Shown here piece after piece: positions 17,898 to 27,660 of a stretch of DNA of 64,000 nt. The position numbers were made by a program, and so were the translations under genes. A model generated the notes under the pieces. The model was not told the DNA's origin, ran no database searches, and saw only the letters and a list, made by a program, of their open reading frames with translations. The stretch is taken from the NCBI RefSeq assembly GCF_032463525.1, contig NZ_CP135971.1, positions 2,232,001 through 2,296,000 on the forward strand, given 5' to 3'. Origin of the DNA: Pseudomonas sp. DTU_2021_1001937_2_SI_NGA_ILE_001 (GTDB lineage: Bacteria > Pseudomonadota > Gammaproteobacteria > Pseudomonadales > Pseudomonadaceae). Each line of letters starts with the position of its first letter. The stretch's first letter is position 1.

Positions 17898-20426
17898 TCA
17901 CTGCCCTTGCAGTGCCCGCGCCAGAAAGGGTGCCGTGCGGCTCTCGGCACAGGCCGCCACCGCCTGGGGCACGCCGCTGACCACCACCCGGCCACCGGCA
18001 TCGCCCGCGCCGGGGCCGATGTCGATCACCCAGTCGCTCTGCGCCACCACCCGCATGTCATGTTCGACCACCACCACGCTGTGCCCGGTGTCCACCAGGC
18101 GGTTGAGCTGTAGCAGCAAGCGGTCGATGTCCTGCGGGTGCAGGCCGTTGGTGGGTTCGTCGAGCACGTAGAGGGTGGCACCACGGGCACTGCGTTGCAG
18201 TTCGGTGGCCAGCTTGATGCGCTGGGCCTCGCCGCCGGACAGCTCGGTGGCGGGCTGGCCGAGGCGCAGGTAGCCCAGGCCCAGCTCGTTGAGCACCTGC
18301 AATGCGCGACGTACCGGCGCCTGTTCGGCGAACACCGCGCAGGCCTGCTCGACGGTCAGTTGCAGGACCTCGGCAATCGTCAGGTCGTTCCAGGTCACCT
18401 GCAGGGTCTGCGGGTTGTAGCGTGCGCCATGGCAGGTCGGGCACGGGGCGTAGACGCTGGGCATGAACAACAGCTCGACACTGACGAAGCCCTCCCCCTC
18501 GCATTGCTCACACCGCCCTTTGGCAACGTTGAAGGAAAACTGCCCGGCATCGAAGCCCAGCACCTGGGCCTGTTCGGTGGCGGCGAACAGCTTGCGTACG
18601 TGGTCGAACAGCCCGGTGTAGGTCGCCAGGTTGGAACGTGGCGTGCGGCCGATGGGCTTCTGATCCACCTGGACCAGGCGCTTGAGCTGCTCGACCCCGG
18701 CACTTACCCGCCCGCCGCTGCGTTGCTGCGGCTCGTCTTCAAGCCCACCCTGCTCAGCCTCTTGCGACGCCTCGGCATGCCCCAGGTGAGCGCCCACCAG
18801 GTCCAGCAACGCATGGCTGACCAGGCTGGACTTGCCAGAGCCGGAAATGCCGGTCACCGAGGTAAAGCAGCCCAACGGGAAGGCTGCGTCCAGGTCGACC
18901 AGGTTGTTGCGGGTGATGCCTTCCAGGCGCAGCCAGCCCTGCGGCGTGCGCGGCCCCCGTGGCGCCGGCCGCGGCGTACCGAACAGGTAATGCCGGGTGC
19001 GCGATTCACTGACCTGCTCGAGCCCGGCCGGCGGGCCGCTGTACAGCACCTGCCCGCCCTGCTCGCCGGCCGCCGGGCCGACGTCTACCAGCCAATCGGC
19101 GCGGCGCATGGTGTCCAGGTCGTGCTCTACCACATACACCGAGTTGCCCGCCGCCTTGAGGCGTTGCAGGGCATCGAGCAAGGCTTCGCTGTCGGCCGGA
19201 TGCAGGCCGGCGGAGGGTTCGTCGAGCACGTAGATGACGCCGAACAACTGCGAGTTGAGCTGGGTCGCCAGGCGCAGGCGCTGCAACTCGCCGGACGACA
19301 GCGTGGGCGTGCTGCGCTCCAGGGCCAGGTAGCCCAGGCCCAGGTCGGTCAAGGTGGTGATGCGTTCGAGCAGCTCGTTGGCGATGCGCTGGGCGGCCAG
19401 GCGCTTTTCCAGCGAAGCATCGACAGTCTCGCGTTCTAGCCACTCGCGGCTGGCCACCTCCTTGAGCAGTTCGGCCAGCTGGCGCAGCGGCAGGCCCAGC
19501 AGTTCGGCGATGTCCAGGCCGGCGAAGGTCACGGTCAGCGCCTCGCGCTTGAGGCGCTTGCCTTCGCACGCCGGGCAGGGGCTGGCGAGCATGTACTGGG
19601 CGACACGCTTGCGCATCTGCGCGCTCTGCGAATGCATGAAGGTGTGCAGCAGGTAGCGCCGCGCGCCGCTGAAGGTGCCCTGGTAGCTCGGCTCCTGCTT
19701 GCGCTTGAGCGCTTCACGGGTCTGCGCCGGGGTGAGGCCGGCGTATACCGGCACCGTGGGGGTTTCTTCGGTGAACAGAATCCAGTCACGCTGTTTCCTG
19801 GGCAGGTCACGCCAGGGAATGTCGACGTCATAGCCCAGGGTCACCAGAATGTCGCGCAGGTTCTGCCCTTGCCAGGCCGGCGGCCAGGCGGCGATGGCCT
19901 TCTGGCGAATGGTCAAGGACGGATCGGGCACCATCGAGGCCTCGGTGACCTCGTGCACCCGCCCCAGGCCGTGGCACTGCGGGCAGGCGCCCTGCGGGGT
20001 GTTGGCCGAGAAGTCTTCGGCGTACAGCATCGGCTGGTCGGCCGGGTAGGTGCCGGCCCGCGAATAGAGCATGCGGATCAGGCTCGACAGGGTGGTGACG
20101 CTGCCCACCGAAGAGCGCGCACCGGGACTGCCGCGCTGCTGTTGCAAGGCCACCGCCGGCGGCAGGCCCTCGATGGCGTCGACATCCGGCACGCCGACCT
20201 GGTCGATCAGGCGCCGGGCATAGGGCGCCACCGACTCGAAATAGCGCCGCTGGGCCTCGGCGTACAGCGTCGAGAACGCCAGCGAGGACTTGCCTGAACC
20301 GGACACGCCGGTGAACACCACCAGCGCATCACGCGGCACATCGACGTCGACGTTCTTGAGGTTGTGCTCGCGGGCGCCACGCACGCGCACGAAGCCGGAA
20401 AAACGGGGCGGGGAAGTCTCGGGCAT
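17898..20426 (-). CDS. UvrA2-type excinuclease ABC subunit A paralogue
   Basis: A 842-residue tandem ABC ATPase, about 100 residues shorter than housekeeping UvrA, as in the UvrA2 class. Walker A motifs are [12 protein letters not shown] (near residue 40) and [11 protein letters not shown]. Signature motifs are [13 protein letters not shown] and [13 protein letters not shown], and Walker [13 protein letters not shown] and [12 protein letters not shown]. Zinc-binding cysteines are present in CPQCHG, CPACEG and the CEQCEGEG...CPTCHG finger. Class members elsewhere bind DNA and are linked to tolerance of DNA-damaging drugs, but may lack UvrB binding. No other repair gene is adjacent. Confidence 0.9.
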   Translation of the reverse strand: MPETSPPRFSGFVRVRGAREHNLKNVDVDVPRDALVVFTGVSGSGKSSLAFSTLYAEAQRRYFESVAPYARRLIDQVGVPDVDAIEGLPPAVALQQQRGSPGARSSVGSVTTLSSLIRMLYSRAGTYPADQPMLYAEDFSANTPQGACPQCHGLGRVHEVTEASMVPDPSLTIRQKAIAAWPPAWQGQNLRDILVTLGYDVDIPWRDLPRKQRDWILFTEETPTVPVYAGLTPAQTREALKRKQEPSYQGTFSGARRYLLHTFMHSQSAQMRKRVAQYMLASPCPACEGKRLKREALTVTFAGLDIAELLGLPLRQLAELLKEVASREWLERETVDASLEKRLAAQRIANELLERITTLTDLGLGYLALERSTPTLSSGELQRLRLATQLNSQLFGVIYVLDEPSAGLHPADSEALLDALQRLKAAGNSVYVVEHDLDTMRRADWLVDVGPAAGEQGGQVLYSGPPAGLEQVSESRTRHYLFGTPRPAPRGPRTPQGWLRLEGITRNNLVDLDAAFPLGCFTSVTGISGSGKSSLVSHALLDLVGAHLGHAEASQEAEQGGLEDEPQQRSGGRVSAGVEQLKRLVQVDQKPIGRTPRSNLATYTGLFDHVRKLFAATEQAQVLGFDAGQFSFNVAKGRCEQCEGEGFVSVELLFMPSVYAPCPTCHGARYNPQTLQVTWNDLTIAEVLQLTVEQACAVFAEQAPVRRALQVLNELGLGYLRLGQPATELSGGEAQRIKLATELQRSARGATLYVLDEPTNGLHPQDIDRLLLQLNRLVDTGHSVVVVEHDMRVVAQSDWVIDIGPGAGDAGGRVVVSGVPQAVAACAESRTAPFLARALQGQ

Positions 20427-20459
20427 GGGCCATCCTGATCAGTGGGGGCGACGGTGCGG

Positions 20460-21344
20460 CTACGGCGTACCGGTGTCGTAATTGGGAATCTCGCCCAGGC
20501 GGCGCAGGCCGTTGAAGTGCCGCGGGTCTTCAAGGTAGCGCAGCAGCACCTGGCGGAACGTCGGGTCGGCGAAGGTCTGCACATGCCCGCCGCGGGTCAG
20601 CTGCAGGACCCGTGGCAGGGGCGCAGCCTTGTACAGGGTCAGGCCGTTGTCCAGCGGCACGATCTCGTCGTCCAGGCTGTGGAACAGCAGGATCGGCGTG
20701 CCCTTGAGCTGGGCGATGCCATGCACGGCGCTGTCGGCATCGGGAATCAGCCAGGACAGTGGGCGCTTGAAAGGCCAGGTCAGCCATGACGTACCCAGGG
20801 TATGCCGCGCCACGTCACGGTAGCTGGCCGGCACGCCGTCGAGCACCAGGGCCTGCAGACGGCTGCGCTGCTCGGGATGGGCCGCCAGATAGTGCACCGC
20901 CAGCGCACCGCCGATGCTCTGGCCCAGTACGATGCGTGGATGCCCCTGCACCTCAGGGGCAGCGTCCAGCCAGGCGAAGGCGGCGTCGAGGTCCTGGTAG
21001 ATGGCCGGCAGGCTCGGTTCACCGGCAGACAGGCCGTAACCGCGATAGTCGAGCATCAGCACCTGATAGCCCTGCTCCGGCAGCCACCAGCTGCCGCCCA
21101 GGTGCCAGGCCAGGTTGCCGCCGTTGCCATGCAGGTGCAGCACCGTGCCCTTGACCGGCACCCCGGCCTTGGCCGGCAACCACCAGCCATGCAGGCGCGT
21201 ACCATCGGCGGCGCTCAGCGACACGTCGCGCCAGGCAATGTGCGCCTTGTCGGGGGTGAACGGCTGGCCCTTCTCCGGGTAGAACAGCATGGAACTGCAA
21301 CCGCCGAGGCTGAGCAGGAGAATCAGGGTGCCGATCAGTTTCAA
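20460..21344 (-). CDS. Alpha/beta-hydrolase lipoprotein
   Basis: A 294-residue lipid-anchored serine hydrolase of unknown substrate, exported across the inner membrane. From a TTG start at 21344, the signal segment [15 protein letters not shown] ends in lipobox Cys16; AAGGA lies eight bases upstream. The frame is open further 5' but that part reads as non-coding. The hydrolase core shows HLHGNGGN (oxyanion loop), DYRGYGLS, nucleophile elbow [15 protein letters not shown] with the acid, and GGHVQTF with the final histidine. It resembles the BEM46/YfhR-like family. It lies 34 bases downstream-side of uvrA2's start on the same strand, so co-transcription is possible. Confidence 0.85.
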   Translation of the reverse strand: MKLIGTLILLLSLGGCSSMLFYPEKGQPFTPDKAHIAWRDVSLSAADGTRLHGWWLPAKAGVPVKGTVLHLHGNGGNLAWHLGGSWWLPEQGYQVLMLDYRGYGLSAGEPSLPAIYQDLDAAFAWLDAAPEVQGHPRIVLGQSIGGALAVHYLAAHPEQRSRLQALVLDGVPASYRDVARHTLGTSWLTWPFKRPLSWLIPDADSAVHGIAQLKGTPILLFHSLDDEIVPLDNGLTLYKAAPLPRVLQLTRGGHVQTFADPTFRQVLLRYLEDPRHFNGLRRLGEIPNYDTGTP

Positions 21345-21394
21345 GACGACGGTCCTTCGTGGTGGGGCTGCGAGGCTCGCGGCCTTGATGAGCC

Positions 21395-22702
21395 TCAGAG
21401 GATGTTGGCGTAGTCTGCTTCGATCCTGTCCAGGCTCAGATGGTTCAGAAAGTTGGAGAAGCACATCCACGCCGACAGGGCGTTCATGTCGCGGAACTGG
21501 TCGGGCAGGTAACGCGGCGCAACCACCAGGCCTTCATCCACCAGCTGGCGCAGGGTGCGCATGTCTTCCAGGGTGGTCTTGCCGCAGAACAGCAAGGGCA
21601 CCTGTTCGAGCTTGCCCTTGCGTACGGCCAGCTGGATGTAGTTGTAGATCATGATGAAACCCTTCAGGTACGACAGGTCCTTGGTGAAGGGCAGGCCATC
21701 GGGGCTGGAACCACGGAACACCCGGCTGGCATTGCCGTAGCTGTCGGCCATGCTGAAGCCCTGCTCCCGGTAGAAGTCGAACACCTGCAGGAAGTCGGCG
21801 CCCTCCTCCGCCATGTGGATGGCGCGGGTCCGGTTGGTGAGCTTGCGCAGTCGGCTGGGGTAGGAGGCGAAGGCGATGACCTCCATGAGGATCGCCAGGC
21901 CTTCCTGGGTCACGGTCGAGGACGGCGGTCCCTTGGACAGGAAGGTGCAGATCGGCTGGTTCAGACCGTTGAGGGTGGTGCCGACGTGCACCAGCCCTTC
22001 ATGCACCTCCAGGGCACGCACGTCGCGCTCGTTGAACATCGCATCGGAGCGGATCTTGATGTAGTCGGCACCGGCCGCCGCATCGGCGACGATGCCGTCG
22101 GACTCGAAGACCCGCACCGTGGTCTCGGCTTCGCCGAACACGCGGTTCAGGCGACGCTGGAGGATCTCCACGGCATCCTTGGCGGTGAGGGTCTTGGGCT
22201 CGTCCTTGAGATCGCCACGCCCGGCGATGTTGTTCAGGTAGCCCGAGAGCATCATGCCCAGGTCCGACAGGGTCGGGTCGCCGGCATGGAAGGCATCGGA
22301 GGCCGCGCCATAGAGTTCCTGGGAAATCAGCCCGAAGTCCGGCGTGCCGCGGGCTTCGAGCATGCGCACCACCATGCGGTATTCGCGGCACATGCGGCGC
22401 ATGATCTGCCCGACCGGGTTGAACTGCCCCAATTGCCGGGTGATGTCGCGTTCGATGTCCTGGAACTCCTGCTTGAGGGCACTGGCATCGAAGCCCAGGG
22501 CGCGGCCCTGGTAATAGTCGCGGTTCACCGCAGGCAATTCCTTGCCCTTGGCGGCGAGAAAGGTCTTGCGCACCCCATCGTCCCACTTCACCGCATCGAG
22601 CACGCGGATCGGCGTCTGTGCCGTCACGATGCGGTCGGATAACCCGCGAATGGTCTGCTGGTACTCGTCCACCCGGTACTCCTCGATCCTGATGTTGGTC
22701 AA
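21395..22702 (-). CDS. DUF1704/QEGLA-motif protein, putative zinc metallopeptidase
   Basis: A 435-residue protein of the family named flavohemoglobin-expression-modulating QEGLA-motif proteins, related to eukaryotic KIAA0895/MATCAP tubulin carboxypeptidases. The metal site is visible: EVHEGLVH with His234, Glu235 and His239, and the third ligand Glu267 in TVTQEGLAIL. The start is taken as TTG at 22702, because the TGA of the upstream TetR gene overlaps it (TTGA), suggesting coupled translation; upstream frame extension is antisense-like sequence in the TetR gene. The substrate in bacteria is unknown. The TetR partner is likely its regulator. Confidence 0.85.
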   Translation of the reverse strand: MTNIRIEEYRVDEYQQTIRGLSDRIVTAQTPIRVLDAVKWDDGVRKTFLAAKGKELPAVNRDYYQGRALGFDASALKQEFQDIERDITRQLGQFNPVGQIMRRMCREYRMVVRMLEARGTPDFGLISQELYGAASDAFHAGDPTLSDLGMMLSGYLNNIAGRGDLKDEPKTLTAKDAVEILQRRLNRVFGEAETTVRVFESDGIVADAAAGADYIKIRSDAMFNERDVRALEVHEGLVHVGTTLNGLNQPICTFLSKGPPSSTVTQEGLAILMEVIAFASYPSRLRKLTNRTRAIHMAEEGADFLQVFDFYREQGFSMADSYGNASRVFRGSSPDGLPFTKDLSYLKGFIMIYNYIQLAVRKGKLEQVPLLFCGKTTLEDMRTLRQLVDEGLVVAPRYLPDQFRDMNALSAWMCFSNFLNHLSLDRIEADYANIL

Positions 22703-23457
22703 GCCTGGCCTGGGTCCGTCGCCGCCGCACCGAGGAACTGCTGCAACTGGCGGGTCAGGAGCGCCTCGCGCTGGCTGGCCGCCTGCGCAGTGAGGCCTTG
22801 CAAGAGGCCCTGATATTCCATCCGGCGGATCATGCCCGTCAACACTTCGGCATCTTGCTGCGGCTGCGCCGAGCCCAGCACCTGGAGGAACTGGCAGGCG
22901 CCGCGAAAGAGAATCTGCTGGTGGTCGGCGACCAGCAGCGCCAGACGCGGGTTGATCAACGCCTCGAGATAGAAGGCGTATTCGGCGATCAGCTGGTCGC
23001 GGCGGGTCTGCAACTGGTGCTCGATATAGTCCTGGATCATCCGCGCGATGTCGCGGGTCAGGCACTGGCGCCCGGCCGGGCTGCCATCGTTGCGGGCCAG
23101 CATGTCGCGCAGTATGACTTCGGTGTTCTGCCACAGGCGGGCCAGGTACACCGCACTGCGTTCGACGTACTGCGCGAAGGCATCGTTGAGCAGGTCATCG
23201 ATGTCCTTGAAGTAGTAGGTCGTGGCCGACAGCGGCACGTCAGCCTCGGCGGCCACCGCACGATGACGCACACCGCGCACGCCATCACGGATGACGATGC
23301 GCATGGCGGCATCGAGGATTGCCTGGCGGCGTTGCTCGCTGCCCCGGCGACTGGCCTTGCGGCCCTGATAACGCACGCTCTGGGCAACGGCACTGGCGAC
23401 CCTGGCCGCTCCTTGGGTGGTGTCGTTCACCACAGGTTCTACTGGCGTCACTTCCAT
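22699..23457 (-). CDS. TetR-family transcriptional regulator
   Basis: A 252-residue repressor-type regulator. The start at 23457 (MEVTPVEP) follows GGAT a few bases upstream; the frame is open to 23592 but that part is repetitive intergenic DNA. The helix-turn-helix is at about residues 40-85: RRQAILDAAMRIVIRDGVRG, then HRAVAAEADVPLSATTYYF, a typical TetR recognition helix. The C-terminal half is a helical ligand domain. It overlaps the DUF1704 gene by four bases and probably controls both. The inducer is unknown. Confidence 0.88.
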   Translation of the reverse strand: MEVTPVEPVVNDTTQGAARVASAVAQSVRYQGRKASRRGSEQRRQAILDAAMRIVIRDGVRGVRHRAVAAEADVPLSATTYYFKDIDDLLNDAFAQYVERSAVYLARLWQNTEVILRDMLARNDGSPAGRQCLTRDIARMIQDYIEHQLQTRRDQLIAEYAFYLEALINPRLALLVADHQQILFRGACQFLQVLGSAQPQQDAEVLTGMIRRMEYQGLLQGLTAQAASQREALLTRQLQQFLGAAATDPGQA

Positions 23458-23488
23458 GGTCGGATCCAATTTATTCGCTTCGCCGACC

Positions 23489-23514
23489 TGTGGGAGCGAC
23501 GTCTGCCGCGAAGA
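23489..23514. repeat. REP core upstream of the TetR gene
   Basis: TGTGGGAGCGACGTCTGCCG followed by CGAAGA matches the beginning of the REP cores seen at 17709 and elsewhere. It lies within the leader of the TetR/DUF1704 operon. The surrounding gap (23458-23788) otherwise holds the composite REP at 23662 and nothing gene-like. Confidence 0.5.
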
Positions 23515-23661
23515 GTTCCCGGCCGACGCAACATTGTTGGCTGTAGCCACACCCCGAGCAGGCGCCGCTACAGCCATGAACAACCGCTTCAACGGCCCAA
23601 ACGTCGCGATCTCTCTGCCGGCTTCTTCACCGCTGAAACCCCCTACTGTTCGGCTAGACCG

Positions 23662-23752
23662 GGTAGGAGCGGCTTGAGCCGCGAAGCGACCGCCTGTTCA
23701 CGACAGATGCAGTGAATTTACTGGCGCTTGCGCGGCTGAAGCCGCTTCTACC
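23662..23752. repeat. Composite REP (BIME-like) element, copy 2, inverted
   Basis: In reverse orientation to the copy at 11996: GTAGGAGCGGCTTGAGCCGC, GAAGCGACCGCCTGTTCACG, ACAGATGCAGTGAATTTACT, then GGCGCTTGCGCGGCTGAAGC and CGCTTCTACC. It sits just past the 3' end of lysS, where it may stabilise or end the lysS transcript. Confidence 0.75.
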
Positions 23753-23788
23753 GAGCCAATCTGGGCGGCAGAGCGGCTAAAGGGACGA

Positions 23789-25291
23789 TCAGGCCTGTGG
23801 ACGCATGTGCGGGAACAGAATCACGTCGCGGATCGACGGCGAGTTGGTCAGCAGCATCACCAGACGGTCGATACCGATGCCTTCACCTGCGGTGGGCGGC
23901 ATGCCGTATTCTAGGGCGCGCACGAAGTCGGCGTCGAAGTGCATGGCTTCGTCGTCGCCGGCGTCCTTCTCGGCCACCTGGGCCATGAAGCGGTCAGCCT
24001 GGTCTTCGGCGTCGTTGAGCTCGGAGTAGGCGTTGGCGATCTCGCGGCCACCGATGAACAGCTCGAAGCGGTCGGTGACGTTGGGGTTCTTGTCGTTGCG
24101 GCGCGCCAGTGGCGAAACCTCGAACGGGTATTCGGTGATGAAGTGCGGCTGCTCCAGCTTGTGCTCGACCAGCTCTTCGAAAATCATCACCTGCAGCTTG
24201 CCCAGGCCCTCGTGGCCCAGCACCTTGGCACCGGCTTGCTTGGCGATGGCACGGGCCTTGTCGACGTCCTGCAGGTCGGCAGCGGTGATGTCCGGGTTGT
24301 ACTTGAGGATCGAGTCGAACACCGACAGGCGCGCGAACGGCTCGCCGAAGTGGAACACCTTGTCGCCGTACGGCACGTCGGTGCTGCCCAGGACCAGTTG
24401 CGCCAGTTCGCGGAACAGCTCCTCGGTGAGGTCCATGTTGTCTTCGTAGTCGGCGTAGGCCTGGTAGAACTCGAGCATGGTGAACTCGGGGTTGTGCCGG
24501 GTCGAGACGCCTTCGTTACGGAAGTTGCGGTTGATCTCGAAGACCTTCTCGAAGCCACCGACTACCAGGCGCTTGAGGTACAGCTCTGGCGCGATGCGCA
24601 GGAACATCGGCATGTCCAGGGCATTGTGGTGGGTTTCGAACGGCTTGGCCGCCGCACCGCCAGGAATGGTCTGCAGCATCGGCGTCTCGACTTCCAGGAA
24701 GTCGCGCTTGGCCAGGAAGCTGCGGATGTGCGAGATGACCTGCGAACGCACGCGGAAGGTCTGGCGGGTTTCTTCGTTGACGATCAGGTCGACGTAGCGC
24801 TGGCGGTAGCGCTGTTCGGTGTCGGTCAGGCCGTGGTGCTTGTCCGGCAGCGGGCGCAGCGACTTGGTCAGCAGGCGCACGCTGGTCATTTCGACGTACA
24901 GGTCGCCCTTGCCGGAGCGCGCCAGGGTGCCTTCAGCGGCGATGATGTCGCCCAGGTCCCAGGTCTTGACCGCCGCCAGGGTCTCTTCCGGCAGGGTCTT
25001 GCGGTTGACGTAGACCTGGATGCGCCCGGTCATGTCCTGGATGACCATGAACGCGCCCCGGTTGAGCATGATGCGACCGGCAACCTTGACCGGAATCGCG
25101 GCTGCTTCCAGCTCTTCCTTGGTCTTGTCCACGTACTGCTGCTGCAGGTCGTTGCAGTAGCTGTCGCGGCGGAAGTCGTTGGGGAAGGCATTGCCCTTGT
25201 CGCGCTGTGCGGCAAGCTTGTCCTTGCGCAGGGCGATCAGGGCGTTCTCTTCCTGTTGCAGGTCTTGCGATTCGGTCTTCAGGTCGCTCAT
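23789..25291 (-). CDS. lysS: Lysyl-tRNA synthetase, class II
   Basis: Charges tRNA-Lys with lysine using ATP. 500 residues, normal for LysS. The N-terminal OB-fold (about 65-150) contains [20 protein letters not shown]. The class II catalytic core has motif 1 in [16 protein letters not shown], motif 2 in [20 protein letters not shown], and motif 3 in [20 protein letters not shown] near the C-terminus. It lies downstream of prfB on the same strand, an order conserved in many gammaproteobacteria, with a strong hairpin between the two genes. Confidence 0.97.
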   Translation of the reverse strand: MSDLKTESQDLQQEENALIALRKDKLAAQRDKGNAFPNDFRRDSYCNDLQQQYVDKTKEELEAAAIPVKVAGRIMLNRGAFMVIQDMTGRIQVYVNRKTLPEETLAAVKTWDLGDIIAAEGTLARSGKGDLYVEMTSVRLLTKSLRPLPDKHHGLTDTEQRYRQRYVDLIVNEETRQTFRVRSQVISHIRSFLAKRDFLEVETPMLQTIPGGAAAKPFETHHNALDMPMFLRIAPELYLKRLVVGGFEKVFEINRNFRNEGVSTRHNPEFTMLEFYQAYADYEDNMDLTEELFRELAQLVLGSTDVPYGDKVFHFGEPFARLSVFDSILKYNPDITAADLQDVDKARAIAKQAGAKVLGHEGLGKLQVMIFEELVEHKLEQPHFITEYPFEVSPLARRNDKNPNVTDRFELFIGGREIANAYSELNDAEDQADRFMAQVAEKDAGDDEAMHFDADFVRALEYGMPPTAGEGIGIDRLVMLLTNSPSIRDVILFPHMRPQA

Positions 25292-25339
25292 GTCGTCATT
25301 GTTTCCATCAGGTATTCGGTGCCCCTGTCGGGCAGGGCG

Positions 25340-25369
25340 CGCGATACGGGCCGCTGGCCTCGTATCGCG
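25340..25369 (-). promoter_or_regulatory. Perfect nine-base-pair hairpin between prfB and lysS
   Basis: CGCGATACG (25340-25348) pairs with CGTATCGCG (25361-25369) around a twelve-base loop that itself contains GGCC and GGCC. No T-run follows on the minus strand, so it is not a classical terminator. It could set the prfB:lysS ratio by partial termination or processing, or protect the upstream message. Confidence 0.5.
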
Positions 25370-25384
25370 GCGGTGGTGTGCGGA

Positions 25385-26480
25385 TTACAGCCCCTGCTTG
25401 AGGCTCGCTTCCAGGTACTGGTCGAGGTCGCCGTCCAGGACCTTCTGGCAGTCGCTGCGCTCGACGCCGGTGCGCAGGTCCTTGATACGCGAGTCGTCCA
25501 GCACGTAGGAGCGGATCTGGTGACCCCAGCCGATGTCCGACTTGCTGTCTTCGAGCGCCTGCGAAGCGGCGTTGCGCTTTTGCATTTCCAGCTCGTACAA
25601 CTTGGCCCGCAGCATTTTCATCGCGGTGTCCTTGTTGGCGTGCTGGGAGCGTTCGTTCTGGCAGCTGACCACGGTGTTGGTCGGTACGTGGGTGATGCGC
25701 ACCGCCGAGTCGGTGGTGTTGACGTGCTGACCACCGGCACCGGAGGAACGGTAGGTGTCGATGCGCAGGTCGGACGGGTTGATTTCGATCTCGACCCGGT
25801 CATCGATCTCCGGCGAGACGAACACCGCCGAGAACGAAGTGTGGCGACGCGCGCCGGAGTCGAACGGGCTCTTGCGCACCAGGCGGTGCACGCCGATCTC
25901 GGTGCGCAGCCAGCCGAAGGCATACTCGCCCTTGATGTGCACGGTGGCGCCCTTGATGCCGGCGACCTCGCCCTCGGACAGCTCCATGATGGTGGCGTCG
26001 AAGCCGCGCTTGTCGGCCCAGCGCAGGTACATGCGCAGCAGGATGTTGGCCCAGTCCTGAGCCTCGGTGCCGCCGGAACCGGCCTGGATGTCCAGGTAGG
26101 CGTTGTTGGGGTCCATCTCGCCGCTGAACATGCGCCGGAACTCCAGCTTTTCCAGCAGCTCGCGCAGACGCTCGACCTCGGCGGCGACGTCGGCGACAGC
26201 GCCCTCGTCCTCTTCCTCGGCGGCCATTTCCAGCAGGTCCTTGGCGTCGGTCAGGCCGGAACTCAGGTCATCCAGGGTGGTGACGATCTGCTCCAGCTGG
26301 GAGCGCTCGCGGCCCAGGTTCTGTGCGTATTCGGGTTTGTTCCAGACGTTGGGGTCTTCGAGCTCGCGGGTGACTTCGACTAGACGATCATGCTTGTGAT
26401 CGTAGTCAAAGATACCCCCGAATGGTTTCGGAACGCTCGGAGAGGTCCTTGATGCTGTTCAGGATCGGGTTGATTTCCAT
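25385..26480 (-). CDS. prfB: Peptide chain release factor 2, programmed +1 frameshift
   Basis: Releases finished peptides at UGA and UAA codons. The first 24 codons run from ATG 26480 ([12 protein letters not shown]) to CTT at 26409-26411, followed in frame by TGA (26406-26408). A +1 shift over the T resumes at GAC (26407) and gives a 364-residue protein, the normal RF2 length. The second part carries the catalytic [10 protein letters not shown] region context and [12 protein letters not shown] with the GGQ tripeptide, and the anticodon-like region that includes RHTSF. The intact downstream frame ends at 25385. It is autoregulated through the shift site; lysS follows. Confidence 0.97.
26405..26420 (-). 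promoter_or_regulatory. prfB programmed frameshift site
   Basis: On the minus strand the sequence reads GGGGGTATCTTTGAC: an internal Shine-Dalgarno-like GGGGGT, three bases, the slippery CTT codon and the in-frame TGA followed by C, the poor termination context. This is the classical RF2 autoregulatory signal: when RF2 is scarce the ribosome shifts by +1 and makes more RF2. Confidence 0.95.
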
Positions 26481-26607
26481 AGTGGTCAGCACTCGCAGGC
26501 GAAAATTACAAAGCCGACGAGTATACCCCAGGCATGCTGGCTATTGCAGCCCCGTCGAGCGGGGCCCGGCCCTTGCAGCCGCTACACCGGCAGCCGCCAA
26601 GCCCGCC

Positions 26608-27615
26608 TCAGCCGCCGACCTGCACCTGGTTACGCCCGTTGTGCTTGGCCGCGTACAGGCCCTTGTCGGCGTCCAGGATCAACTGCCGGCTGTTGGAGCC
26701 CGGTTGCGGCGTCATGGTGGCGATACCGATGCTCACCGTCAGATGCGAGTCGCTGTTCGGGGCGATGTGCGGGATGTTCATGCTGGCCACGCTCTGGCGC
26801 AGTTTCTCGGCCAGCAGCCGCGCGCCGCCGGGCGAGGTGTTGGGCAGCACCATGGCGAACTCCTCGCCGCCATAGCGCGCCGGCAGGTCCGAGGGACGGC
26901 TGCAGTTGGCACGGATGGCCTTGGCAACCTGGCGCAGCGCTTCGTCGCCCTCCAGGTGGCCGAAGCTGTCGTTGTAGGCCTTGAAGTAATCGACGTCGAT
27001 CATCATCAGCGACAGCTGCGTCTGCTCACGGGTCGCACGCCGCCATTCCAGCTCCAGGTACTCGTCGAAGTGACGGCGGTTGGACAGCCCGGTCAGGCCG
27101 TCGGAGTTCATCAGCCGCTGCAGCACCAGGTTGGTGTCGAGCAACTGCTGCTGGCTGACGCGCAGCGCCCGGTACGCCTCGTCGCGTTGCAACAGGGTCA
27201 GGTAGGAGCGCGAGTGGTAGCGGATGCGCGCCACCAGCTCGATGGTGTCGGGCAGTTTCACCAGGTAGTCGTTGGCGCCGGCGGCGAAGGCGGCGCTCTT
27301 GATCAGCGGGTCTTCTTTGGTGGACAGTACGATGATCGGAATGTCTTTGGTCAGCGGGTTGCTGCGGTACTCGCGCACCAGGGTCAGGCCATCGAGGCCG
27401 GGCATGACCAGGTCCTGGAGAATCACCGTGGGCTTGATCTGGACCGCCTGCGCGATGGCCTGGTGCGGGTCGGCGCAGAAGTGGAAGTCGATCTGCTCTT
27501 CGTTGGCCAACCCGCGGCGCACGGCCTCGCCGATCATCGCCTGATCGTCGACCAGCAGCACCATGGCGGAGTTTTCATCCGGCGTCCTGAGGTCTTCTGC
27601 CTGCAAGTCATGCAT
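26608..27615 (-). CDS. wspR: Diguanylate cyclase response regulator WspR
   Basis: The output of the Wsp system: when phosphorylated it makes cyclic-di-GMP, favouring surface attachment and biofilm. 335 residues from ATG 27615 (MHDLQ), which has AGGAGA six bases upstream; an earlier in-frame ATG at 27633 lacks this. Receiver domain at about 18-135 with phospho-acceptor Asp68 in [11 protein letters not shown] helical stalk follows, then GGDEF domain with active-site GGEEF at 249-253 and product-inhibition site RPSD (240-243). It is last in the operon, 45 bases after wspF. Confidence 0.96.
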   Translation of the reverse strand: MHDLQAEDLRTPDENSAMVLLVDDQAMIGEAVRRGLANEEQIDFHFCADPHQAIAQAVQIKPTVILQDLVMPGLDGLTLVREYRSNPLTKDIPIIVLSTKEDPLIKSAAFAAGANDYLVKLPDTIELVARIRYHSRSYLTLLQRDEAYRALRVSQQQLLDTNLVLQRLMNSDGLTGLSNRRHFDEYLELEWRRATREQTQLSLMMIDVDYFKAYNDSFGHLEGDEALRQVAKAIRANCSRPSDLPARYGGEEFAMVLPNTSPGGARLLAEKLRQSVASMNIPHIAPNSDSHLTVSIGIATMTPQPGSNSRQLILDADKGLYAAKHNGRNQVQVGG

Positions 27616-27660
27616 GACGTGTCTCCTGGTCACCGGCAGCCGGTGAGGTCACCTGGAAAA

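Noticed and set aside
15179..18001. 940-residue minus-strand open frame
   Set aside because: Antisense to the TonB receptor gene, with no domain pattern; the plus frame shows signal peptide, plug and barrel.
22703..23134. N-terminal extension of the DUF1704 protein by about 144 residues
   Set aside because: This part is the TetR gene read in another frame (Arg/Pro/Ala-rich, no homology pattern); the TTG at 22702 gives a family-sized protein.
25385..26480. prfB as a broken gene, because the 280-residue frame starts internally
   Set aside because: The first 24 codons, the GGGGGTATCTTTGAC site and the +1 frame give a normal 364-residue RF2; this is programmed frameshifting.
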